Made by a program: the position numbers and the translations under genes. The notes beneath the pieces are model-generated. The model searched no databases, was not told where the DNA came from, and saw only the letters and a list, made by a program, of their open reading frames with translations. A DNA stretch of 32,469 bases from a virus: IMG/VR virus record IMGVR_UViG_3300035069_000162, positions 1 through 32,469 of that record; one strand, given 5' to 3'. Below are positions 1 through 6,059 of this stretch, piece after piece. Position 1 is the stretch's first letter. Every line of letters starts with the position of its first letter.

Positions 1-472
1 TAAAAAGGTTAATGGAGAGTTCTCTGATGGTGTAGACCCTACCATCAAGAAGTCTGTTGATATGGCAATACCTCCCTTCCTCAATGAGAAGGCAGTTCGT
101 ATTTTCTTAGGAGAACTTCAAACAGTTCTTGATAAATACCTTGAAAGATTCCCGTACGCTTGTATGGCACCCGTTGAATTGAATGAACCATTCAATATAC
201 AATGGTATCCTGCAAATACAGGTGGTTATCACCGCCCTCATTGTGAAAGAATTGGGTCTGGTAAGACTGCATCCTATAGACATCTTGCTTGGATGACTTA
301 CTTAAATACAGTTAATGAAGGTGGTGAAACATACTGGGTACATCAAGATAAAAAAATAAAACCTGAGAAAGGTTTAACAGTGTTTTGGCCAGCAGATTGG
401 ACTCACGTTCATCACGGTCTTACATCACCCGAAGAAAAAATGATCGCTACAGGATGGATTTCCTACGCATAA
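1..472 (+). CDS. 2OG-Fe(II) oxygenase (prolyl 4-hydroxylase-like), 5' end outside the window
   Basis: The reading frame is open from base 2 with no stop, so the gene begins before the window; the ATG at 62 is probably internal. Counting from that Met, the core has the metal-binding region GGYHRPHCER (His60-x-Glu62), a central segment WMTYLNTVNEGGETYW, and the distal THVHHG (His114/His116) before a final IATGW strand. This order fits the double-stranded beta-helix of Fe(II)/2-oxoglutarate dioxygenases. The HxE in place of HxD, with GGYH just before it and THxH distally, is a variant I associate with phage and marine bacterial members. These enzymes hydroxylate protein or small-molecule substrates; the substrate here is unknown. 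The stop codon overlaps a late-promoter-like octamer for the next gene. The fold call is secure, the substrate is not. Confidence 0.8.
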   Translation, partial: KKVNGEFSDGVDPTIKKSVDMAIPPFLNEKAVRIFLGELQTVLDKYLERFPYACMAPVELNEPFNIQWYPANTGGYHRPHCERIGSGKTASYRHLAWMTYLNTVNEGGETYWVHQDKKIKPEKGLTVFWPADWTHVHHGLTSPEEKMIATGWISYA

Positions 473-475
473 ATA
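468..475 (+). promoter_or_regulatory. T4-type late promoter octamer before the gp5-like gene
   Basis: CATAAATA matches the T4 late promoter consensus TATAAATA at 7 of 8 bases and overlaps the stop codon of the upstream gene. The hub gene begins 21 nt downstream, preceded by a GGAGG at 481-485. Late promoters of this kind are read by the phage sigma factor gp55 with the clamp gp45; those genes are not in this window. Confidence 0.55.
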
Positions 476-496
476 AAAACGGAGGATAACTTAACA

Positions 497-2953
497 ATGG
501 CAGCAACTGCTTTACAAGGTAAAACTGATGTGATGGGTCGCGACGGATTCACTTGGTGGGTCGGAGAAGTCGAGGATAAAGAAGATCCACAAGAGATTGG
601 TAGAGTTCGTGTTCGTATCTTAGGATGGTACACAGGTAGTCAAGCAAAAGAAGCATACTTGACAACAGTTCCTACTAAGTCATTACCTTGGGCAACAGTT
701 CTATTGCCTACAGACCAAGCAGGTATAAAAAATACAGGAACTGCTACAGCATTGGAAGTTGGTGCACAGGTTCTAGGATTTTTCTTAGATGGAGAGGAAG
801 CACAACTACCAGTTGTTATAGGTTCTTTTAGAGGATTTAAGACGAATGAAAGTGGTCAAGACTCAGAAGTTTCTAAAACTGTAATAGCAGATGGAGAACT
901 TGCAAAAGAATTACCTGTACAAGCACAAGATTTATCAGGTCAGGAAGTAGCAGGTGGAAACCAGTTTAACAAAACAGGAGAACAACCTTCTAACTCAGAT
1001 GGTGGAGAGTCAACAGATAGAGGTTTACTTGGTATTTTAAGTAGAGGTCTTGAAGGACATTATGCTTCAAACCCTTTGGTCGTTCCAACTTCAATATTTG
1101 GTATTGCAGATGGAGCAGCAGGTCCTGCGGGATCAGGTTTTGAGACAGACTTAGAAAGGATGTTGAAAGAAGCAGGTAATCTTGCAGCAACATTAGCAGT
1201 AGATCCTCTAGGTAATTTAGTTTCTATTGTTACAGGAAAGAAAGTAGATAATAAGATATTAAGTAAAGCAATGTCAGGTATTAACTTAGCGATTGCTAAT
1301 GGTATCTCAGGCATTATGTCTTGGATGAAAGAGGTAATGGCAAAAATTATTGAGTCTGTGATAGGTAAACTAAAATCACTACTCAGTAACGTAATTCCTA
1401 CAGGTATTATTACCACTCTAATGGATGTTGCAGGTATGTTATTTAATATATTCTGTATGTTTGAAGCGTCTCATATTCTAGGTATTATTCGATCTGCATT
1501 TAGTAATACCGCTGACTTTGCTAAATCGTTGGCAAATATGGTCGTAAAGAAAGTGTTTGATGGTATTTCAACTGCTATCAGTGGTGCAGTAGGTGCCATA
1601 ATGGGAAAAATCAAAGAAGGTCTACAAAAGATAGGAAAAACTATTAATGTTATTGTTTCTGCAATCGCTACAGCAAGAGACGCTATTGGTAAGTTTAGAG
1701 CATTAGTAGGAAAGATTACCAGTATCTTCCAAATGGACTTTAGTAAGTTAAACTTCCAAAATATCGTGAAGTTGATTCTTGGTCTTATTATGTCACTTCT
1801 CAAGAAAAAGAATTGTGGCAGAAAAATACGAAAATCAAAGCAGAACTTCTGGTTGCCATTGTGGGGATCTAGTACCTGTGAGTCACCTCCAGAGTTTATG
1901 ATGCGAGAGGTTAGTATAGATGTTGTAACTGGTAAACCAAAAACACAAGGTGATATTATCACCGAAATGTATCAAAACTTAAAGTCTTATGATATGGAGA
2001 TCCAATCATTTATGAACGGATCATCTATTATCCAAGATAATAACGAAGGTAAACAAAAAACTATCGTCTCAGATACAGGTGGACAAACTAGAATATCTGA
2101 TAGTTTTGGTAATACACATTATAATATACCTGGAAATGAAACCAAAATTATTGGTGGAGATGAATGTTTAAATATCAAAGGCAACAGGTGTGTAACTATT
2201 GAAGGTGATTACACATTAAAAGTAAATGGAGATTTTAACATAGAGGTTGGTGGATCACAAAATACACACCAATCTAATGGTGTTGGTATAGAAGAAGGTA
2301 GTGGTGATGTTCTTGACGAAAATTATGACGGTGACACACCAGGTGAGAATCAAGCAAAATCTACACAAGTTATTGCTGCTGACCACGAAGTAAACTATCA
2401 AGGAAGTTGGGGACTTCAAGCAGCAAATATTACCCTAACTGCTATTGGTGATTTTGAAGTTGATGCAAACAGTATCACTAATAAAGCAACAGCAATGATG
2501 AACTCTATATCTGGTGAGATCATCAACGAGTGTGCTTGGCAGACTAATTTTGTAAACAATCAGATCTATACAATGATTGGTATGTTAAATCCAATTCCAA
2601 TCGCTATCACAGGTAGATTGACTATGATTAAAGGTCCTGATGTTGTATTACAGAGTGAAGGATTAACAGGATCATTATTACCTGCTTTCCATCTACGTGC
2701 TGTCGCAGGATTAACAAAACCTTGTGGTATTGTTGAGACTATGAAAGGTACAGTTGGTTCTGTTAAAGCAACTATTGGTATTGGTGCGGGTATTCCTTCA
2801 GTTATTACAGAAAGAATTAAAGGTATAGGTGCTATAACAAATAGTGTTGTGGGTTTAGGAACTGTAAGATATAGTGTAACAGCAGGTAAAGCATCTTTCG
2901 GATGTCGTGCAGGTCCTACAACAATTTTTGGGTTGCCAATTATGTTGAACTAA
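497..2953 (+). CDS. gp5: Baseplate central hub / spike protein, gp5-like
   Basis: This 818-residue protein resembles T4 gp5. Residues about 1-115 form an OB-fold-like N-terminus typical of gp5/VgrG (FTWWVGEVEDKEDPQEIGRV, RVRILGWYTG, LPWATVLLP, then VLGFFLDGEEAQLPVVIGSF). Residues about 551-585 hold short repeats (LNIKGNRCVTIEGDYTLKVN) like the triple-stranded beta-helix of the gp5 C-terminal needle. Between them lies a long segment (about 210-440) of hydrophobic and amphipathic helices rich in Ile, Gly, Ala and Lys. I see no lysozyme domain such as T4 gp5 has between these parts, so a peptidoglycan-cutting role is not supported. It would sit at the tail tip inside the baseplate. GGAGG lies 11 nt before the ATG, and a late promoter lies just upstream. 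Confidence 0.85.
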   Translation: MAATALQGKTDVMGRDGFTWWVGEVEDKEDPQEIGRVRVRILGWYTGSQAKEAYLTTVPTKSLPWATVLLPTDQAGIKNTGTATALEVGAQVLGFFLDGEEAQLPVVIGSFRGFKTNESGQDSEVSKTVIADGELAKELPVQAQDLSGQEVAGGNQFNKTGEQPSNSDGGESTDRGLLGILSRGLEGHYASNPLVVPTSIFGIADGAAGPAGSGFETDLERMLKEAGNLAATLAVDPLGNLVSIVTGKKVDNKILSKAMSGINLAIANGISGIMSWMKEVMAKIIESVIGKLKSLLSNVIPTGIITTLMDVAGMLFNIFCMFEASHILGIIRSAFSNTADFAKSLANMVVKKVFDGISTAISGAVGAIMGKIKEGLQKIGKTINVIVSAIATARDAIGKFRALVGKITSIFQMDFSKLNFQNIVKLILGLIMSLLKKKNCGRKIRKSKQNFWLPLWGSSTCESPPEFMMREVSIDVVTGKPKTQGDIITEMYQNLKSYDMEIQSFMNGSSIIQDNNEGKQKTIVSDTGGQTRISDSFGNTHYNIPGNETKIIGGDECLNIKGNRCVTIEGDYTLKVNGDFNIEVGGSQNTHQSNGVGIEEGSGDVLDENYDGDTPGENQAKSTQVIAADHEVNYQGSWGLQAANITLTAIGDFEVDANSITNKATAMMNSISGEIINECAWQTNFVNNQIYTMIGMLNPIPIAITGRLTMIKGPDVVLQSEGLTGSLLPAFHLRAVAGLTKPCGIVETMKGTVGSVKATIGIGAGIPSVITERIKGIGAITNSVVGLGTVRYSVTAGKASFGCRAGPTTIFGLPIMLN

Positions 2954-2959
2954 GTTAAA

Positions 2960-3178
2960 ATGTTTAGTGAAGACTACCTTATATGGTTATTAATGGAAAC
3001 TTACATTGATTATGTTTGGATAGATTTTACCAAACGTGAAGTAAAATACAAAGACAGCGATGGTCACGAAGAGACTATCACCTACAATTTTGATGAATCA
3101 GGTGGTGATCTCTTCACTCTCGCAGTTACAATGATACAAGAAGGTGTAGAACCTAACAGAAGACATTACAAATTATGA
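2960..3178 (+). CDS. Conserved-type hypothetical protein, 72 aa
   Basis: This small acidic and aromatic protein (DYVWIDFTKREVKYKDSDGH) is followed by a predicted beta pair and a short helix. It follows the hub gene by 6 nt and its stop overlaps the next ATG, so it is probably co-transcribed with gp5. I remember similar short proteins beside baseplate genes in cyanophages but cannot name a function. No clear ribosome binding site is visible; an in-frame ATG at 2993 is an alternative start. Confidence 0.7.
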   Translation: MFSEDYLIWLLMETYIDYVWIDFTKREVKYKDSDGHEETITYNFDESGGDLFTLAVTMIQEGVEPNRRHYKL

Positions 3179-3447
3179 TCAGAATTACAAAAGAAGAAGC
3201 AGTTGAGAACTTAAATTTCATTTTCAAAATTGTTGAACGAGGTGAAACAGTTCTTGTAGAAGGAGACAAAGGGAATATCCTAATGAATGGAATCCCTGAC
3301 GGACAATTACAGGTAGAAGCATTAGAGACTCCACCTATACCAATGACAGGTCCACCACCCCCTATACCTGGTGTTACCTTGCCAAGTGATGCAGAAGTCA
3401 AAAGTTACGTGACTGAAACATTAGGTGAACTCAAGGAGCAATTATAA
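3175..3447 (+). CDS. Hypothetical protein with proline-rich linker, 90 aa
   Basis: The start overlaps the previous stop (ATGA). The N-terminal 45 residues look like a small alpha/beta unit (ITKEEAVENLNFIFKIVERG), followed by a proline-rich linker at about residues 52-66 (PPIPMTGPPPPIPG) and a C-terminal helix ending in LGELKEQL. It lacks membrane segments and a signal peptide. Its position behind the baseplate hub suggests a late gene, possibly a small virion or assembly protein, but that is context only. Confidence 0.65.
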   Translation: MIRITKEEAVENLNFIFKIVERGETVLVEGDKGNILMNGIPDGQLQVEALETPPIPMTGPPPPIPGVTLPSDAEVKSYVTETLGELKEQL

Positions 3448-3462
3448 TATATAAAATATACG

Positions 3463-3936
3463 ATGGATCAACAACCTTTTCTGGATCTCTTGGTTCACCA
3501 CTGGCATAATTTAAGACAAGCACAGATGTGGCCATCGTCTTTCGCATATATCCATTACCTGTGGTACTTCAATGACGAAGGACGATTATCATCAAAACAG
3601 TGGTATGACTGGAACGGTGAAGTGTATCGTGAAAGAACACATAACGTCGTTTCTAAAAAAGATCACATACTATTAGAAACATTTAACGCTGATAAAAAAA
3701 TGCCTAGTCTAATCTTCACAGAAAGTGAAAGGGGTTGGATAGGTAAAAACGAACCTAATGCCCACAATGGCAGAGGTGTAGTTGTTTCTACAATAACTTT
3801 AACTAAAGATTCCTTTGAGTCTGACGATAAAGGGTATGATGAAGAGGGAGAGTTGCTCTGGGGTTCCAAAAAAGGTCCTTTCTTGTTCAGCAAATGTACC
3901 GCATCTATTCCGACTTCCGTTACGTCGTCAAAATAG
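3463..3936 (+). CDS. cpeT: CpeT-type phycobiliprotein lyase (phage form)
   Basis: This 157-residue protein carries CpeT family landmarks in order: W14 and N16, then QA at 19-20, FAYIHYLW at 27-34, SSKQWY at 43-48, YRERTHNV at 55-62, and a terminal WGSKKGPFLF at 133-142. The usual beta-barrel lyases of this family attach or handle phycobilin chromophores on phycoerythrin. The cyanophage versions are short like this one, and one phage CpeT has been characterised biochemically and structurally. In infection it probably alters host antenna or pigment metabolism. It is an auxiliary metabolic gene placed after baseplate genes. The last residues, after the GPF motif, overlap the next gene by 43 nt. 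There is no obvious Shine-Dalgarno sequence. Confidence 0.8.
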   Translation: MDQQPFLDLLVHHWHNLRQAQMWPSSFAYIHYLWYFNDEGRLSSKQWYDWNGEVYRERTHNVVSKKDHILLETFNADKKMPSLIFTESERGWIGKNEPNAHNGRGVVVSTITLTKDSFESDDKGYDEEGELLWGSKKGPFLFSKCTASIPTSVTSSK

Positions 3937-4154
3937 GATTGTGTAGAATTTATTATCTTAACGGTTTAGCATTCACTTTCGACGAAATACAAAATCCTGA
4001 TTCCCAAACAATAGATTTGGCAAATAAAAATTCTTGGTGTACAATGGAGGAGATTTATAGATCATCTTCTTATCTCATTCAAGAATTATGTCATCCAATT
4101 ATATTTGAGTTAGATGCACATTTGATTCAGTGTGAAGAAGAAATTCCCTATTAA
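3894..4154 (+). CDS. Hypothetical protein overlapping the end of cpeT, 86 aa
   Basis: The ATG lies inside the last 43 bases of cpeT in another frame, an unusually long overlap for this genome. The protein is mixed alpha/beta with aromatic residues (RIYYLNGLAFTFDEIQ), then a helical C-terminus rich in Cys, Leu and Glu. It has no motif I recognise. A TTG codon near 3939 could be an alternative start that removes most of the overlap. Nothing else codes in 3937-4131, which supports it being real. Confidence 0.5.
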   Translation: MYRIYSDFRYVVKIGLCRIYYLNGLAFTFDEIQNPDSQTIDLANKNSWCTMEEIYRSSSYLIQELCHPIIFELDAHLIQCEEEIPY

Positions 4155-4170
4155 CTTACAAAGAAAACAT

Positions 4171-4341
4171 ATGCAAATACAACTGTGGTATTGTAATGAA
4201 ATGCACCAGTGGAGATGGTCAATGACCGACCAACAAAATCTTGCTTACCAAGCAACAGGTCAACAACCTCATATCAGAGACGCTATGCTCGACGTAGCAA
4301 AAACTGTCGAACATACAAATTATTTAAAATTTCCAGAATAA
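4171..4341 (+). CDS. Hypothetical protein, 56 aa
   Basis: Start chosen at ATG 4171, just after the previous stop; an in-frame ATG at 4132 would add 13 basic residues and overlap the upstream gene. The product has an N-terminal strand with Trp-rich sequence (IQLWYCNEMHQWRWSM) and a C-terminal helix. It has no recognisable domain. It is the last gene before the terminator at 4343-4368, so it closes the gp5/cpeT transcription unit. Confidence 0.6.
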   Translation: MQIQLWYCNEMHQWRWSMTDQQNLAYQATGQQPHIRDAMLDVAKTVEHTNYLKFPE

Positions 4342-4342
4342 A

Positions 4343-4368
4343 AAAAGAGGTCCCTAGCGACCTCTTTT
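4343..4368. terminator. Bidirectional intrinsic terminator between convergent genes
   Basis: The arms are perfect: AAAAGAGGTC (4343-4352) pairs with GACCTCTTTT (4359-4368) across a six-base loop. The A-tract on one side and T-tract on the other let it act on both strands. It sits exactly between the last plus-strand gene (stop at 4341) and the end of the minus-strand gene at 4372. Confidence 0.88.
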
Positions 4369-4371
4369 AGT

Positions 4372-4524
4372 TTATCTTTCTAGAACGGAGCGACAATAAC
4401 GTTTACACGTTCCTTGATCATCGTTACATTCTACTAAGCAATCATAATACTCTGATATTCTGAGATCTTCAGATAAGTTATCCCAAGAATTGAGTTGATT
4501 GTATGATATTATATTATGCGACAT
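4372..4524 (-). CDS. Small twin-CX3C protein on the minus strand, 50 aa
   Basis: Read on the minus strand from ATG 4524 to TAA 4372, with GGAG (plus-strand bases 4532-4535) seven bases before the start, a good ribosome binding site. The acidic N-terminal half (NSWDNLSEDLRISEYYD) leads into two CX3C motifs: Cys29-x3-Cys33 and Cys40-x3-Cys44, six residues apart. That spacing recalls disulfide- or metal-stabilised helical hairpins. An AT-rich TATATT/TATAAA stretch upstream on the minus strand could be its -10. It is the only minus-strand gene I can support in this window, and it converges on a shared terminator. Function unknown. Confidence 0.65.
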   Translation of the reverse strand: MSHNIISYNQLNSWDNLSEDLRISEYYDCLVECNDDQGTCKRYCRSVLER

Positions 4525-4552
4525 AGTTTTGCTCCAATTCAGTTTTATATGA

Positions 4553-4558
4553 TATAAT
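4553..4558 (+). promoter_or_regulatory. Possible -10 element in the divergent region
   Basis: TATAAT lies in an AT-rich stretch (4541-4562) between the minus-strand gene and the rightward gene at 4616. The stretch offers -10-like hexamers on both strands, so it may hold back-to-back promoters. No convincing -35 is visible at standard spacing, so this is a weak call. I see nothing else in the 4525-4615 gap. Confidence 0.35.
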
Positions 4559-4615
4559 ATAGAACAAAGGTTTAAAGCATAGGTCTTTTCCTAATTCTAT
4601 TTTTATTTATTGTTT

Positions 4616-4789
4616 ATGAAACGTGACAAAGTAACAAAAGTAAGAGCACAAGTGAAGTCTAGGTGGTATTACTTATTTTGGGGTGCTGCTACATTATCTG
4701 TTTTTGCAGGTCAATTATACGTAGGAACGGGGTACCGCAGTATGTCTGGATCTATTGACACATTAATTGAACAAATATCTAACAGATAA
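4616..4789 (+). CDS. Single-helix membrane protein, 57 aa
   Basis: The basic N-terminus (MKRDKVTKVRAQVKSRW) precedes one hydrophobic helix of about 20 residues (YYLFWGAATLSVFAGQLYVG) and a short C-terminal amphipathic tail. By the positive-inside rule the N-terminus should face the cytoplasm. It is the first gene of the rightward group containing the terminal oxidase, so it may insert into host membranes. No Shine-Dalgarno sequence is visible. Function unknown. Confidence 0.65.
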   Translation: MKRDKVTKVRAQVKSRWYYLFWGAATLSVFAGQLYVGTGYRSMSGSIDTLIEQISNR

Positions 4790-4792
4790 ATA
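4785..4792 (+). promoter_or_regulatory. Late-promoter-like octamer
   Basis: GATAAATA matches 7 of 8 bases of the T4 late consensus and overlaps the stop of the membrane gene. The next ATG is 23 nt downstream, the same spacing class as the other late octamers here. Confidence 0.4.
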
Positions 4793-4815
4793 AAATTAAT
4801 ATACATTATTAATTT

Positions 4816-5115
4816 ATGTTATCAACTGCCTATCGTCTTCGGTTAGAAGGCATCTGCAAATCTATTGCAGCGAAACAAGAAGTAAGTCTAGATGATATGA
4901 TATGGGCAGAAAAATTATCAAAAAGTAATACATCAGCAAGAGGAATGTTGAGTAAAGCAAGAAGATTAGTGACAGATGACGATTCAACTTTTCTTAAGTA
5001 CTTGGATATAGGAGACTCCGATCCAAGGAAACATAGAAGGGGTTTCAGTGGGGCAGACGATATAGCAGAATGGTTTAAAAACAAAAGATCAGATGATTGG
5101 AGGCAACGTGACTGA
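4816..5115 (+). CDS. Conserved-type hypothetical protein, 99 aa
   Basis: The protein is mainly helical: an N-terminal helix (YRLRLEGICKSIA), a middle section DDMIWAEKLSKSN followed by a basic helix (LSKARRLV), and an acidic Trp-containing end (IAEWFKNKRSDDWRQRD). I recall proteins with this LRLEGIC...MIWAEKL pattern in many cyanomyoviruses, always unnamed. No enzymatic motif is evident. The end overlaps the start of the next gene by 8 nt, so the two are translated together. Confidence 0.7.
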   Translation: MLSTAYRLRLEGICKSIAAKQEVSLDDMIWAEKLSKSNTSARGMLSKARRLVTDDDSTFLKYLDIGDSDPRKHRRGFSGADDIAEWFKNKRSDDWRQRD

Positions 5116-5353
5116 ATATGAAAAACGAGCAGAAGACCCCTGTTGGCAACATAAACAAAAGTGCATCGCAATGTTCACCCTCGATTCACACAACACTTCT
5201 TACTTATATCGAAGAGAAGATGGAACATATTACTGGCAGCATTGTAGAAAAGAAGCGGAAGACGATCTCTTCGTAGATGCTGATGGTTTACAATTAGAAC
5301 TTCTAGGTGATCCTGTTTTATCTAAAGAATTTATTTTTAAGGCAATATTCTAA
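5108..5353 (+). CDS. Hypothetical protein, 81 aa (GTG start)
   Basis: I place the start at GTG 5108 because GGAGG (5099-5103) sits four bases before it; the in-frame ATG at 5093 lies upstream of this site. The product is small and soluble with Trp/Cys/His (EDPCWQHKQKC, YYWQHCRKEAEDD). One CX5C-like pair and several His residues could bind a metal, but there is no clear zinc finger. Its end abuts the oxidase ATG, suggesting coupled translation with PTOX. Confidence 0.6.
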   Translation: MTEYEKRAEDPCWQHKQKCIAMFTLDSHNTSYLYRREDGTYYWQHCRKEAEDDLFVDADGLQLELLGDPVLSKEFIFKAIF

Positions 5354-5853
5354 TGAAAAAACTAAACACATTTGTTTTAGACTTCACAATAACTATCCTT
5401 GACTATTTGTATAGGGGTAGAGATATACAAAGATTTTGGGTGTTAGAGGTTATTGCTCGTGCACCCTATTTTTCTTTTATAAGTGTTTTACACTTTAAAG
5501 AGTCATTAGGACTTAGGGGTGATGAACACATCTATCTTATGAAAGAACATTTCTGGCAATCATTAAATGAAACAGAACATCTTGAAGAGATGGAACGTAG
5601 AGGTGGAGATGAAAAATGGATTGACAGATTCTTTGCCAAACACTTAGTTCTATTTTATTATTGGACTATGGTTGCATATTATTTCATAGATCCTTTAAAT
5701 GCGTATGATATTAATATGAAAATTGAGAAGCACGCATTTGAAACTTATACAAAGTATCTAGCATATCATCCAGAAGATAAAAAGATTGCAGAGATCGCAC
5801 AAGACGAACTCAATCACGCAAAAGAACTTCAACACGCAATGTCATTAATCTAA
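5353..5853 (+). CDS. PTOX: Plastoquinol terminal oxidase (alternative oxidase family)
   Basis: This di-iron membrane-associated oxidase moves electrons from plastoquinol to oxygen. The four ligand-bearing helices are visible: Glu32 in LEVIARAPYF, Glu73 and His76 in NETEHLEEM, Glu125 in IEKHAFETY, and Glu152 and His155 in DELNHAKEL. At 166 residues it is shorter than plant enzymes but matches cyanobacterial and cyanophage forms. During infection it is thought to act as an electron safety valve that limits photodamage while carbon fixation is shut down. It overlaps the previous stop by one base, and its own stop overlaps the next start (TAATG). Confidence 0.92.
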   Translation: MKKLNTFVLDFTITILDYLYRGRDIQRFWVLEVIARAPYFSFISVLHFKESLGLRGDEHIYLMKEHFWQSLNETEHLEEMERRGGDEKWIDRFFAKHLVLFYYWTMVAYYFIDPLNAYDINMKIEKHAFETYTKYLAYHPEDKKIAEIAQDELNHAKELQHAMSLI

Positions 5854-6011
5854 TGAATCATTACACAATCGGGTATCACGATACCCAATATATTCATCAC
5901 GAAATCTGTGAATATGCAGAAGACGCATACACCGCTATTAAACAAGCGAGACAAGATTTGAAGGGGTTTGACAATCCTCACGCTGCTGAATATTGCATAC
6001 GAGAAGACTGA
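5853..6011 (+). CDS. Small hypothetical protein, 52 aa
   Basis: Start at ATG 5853 within TAATG, coupled to the oxidase stop. The sequence begins MNHYTIGYHDTQYIHHEICE and has a helical middle (AEDAYTAIKQARQDL) and a short Cys-containing end. The TIGYHDTQY opening and EDAxxAIxQAR helix recur in my memory of cyanophage small proteins, with no assigned role. It closes the oxidase gene group before the late structural block. Confidence 0.7.
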   Translation: MNHYTIGYHDTQYIHHEICEYAEDAYTAIKQARQDLKGFDNPHAAEYCIRED

Positions 6012-6022
6012 TCTAGAACTTG

Positions 6023-6030
6023 TATAAATA
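6023..6030 (+). promoter_or_regulatory. Late promoter, perfect TATAAATA
   Basis: A perfect T4 late octamer in the 48-nt gap before the structural block. Transcription would begin roughly 7 nt downstream, giving a leader of about 23 nt to the GTG at 6060, which supports that start. Confidence 0.75.
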
Positions 6031-6059
6031 AGATTGTATCAAATACCGCCTAGAGTGCT

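Noticed and set aside
1060-1962. Long minus-strand open frames opposite the gp5-like gene
   Set aside because: They have low-complexity compositions, no ribosome sites, and lie fully opposite a well-supported gene; they are complements of its codon pattern.
2959-3000. Possible programmed frameshift joining the gp5-like gene to the following 72-codon gene
   Set aside because: A proper stop and separate start exist, and no slippery heptamer is seen at the junction.
4573-4579. TGCTTTA on the minus strand, resembling the T4 MotA box, 11 nt before a TATATT
   Set aside because: Cyanomyoviruses are generally not thought to use MotA middle promoters and the match is only one short heptamer in an AT-rich region.
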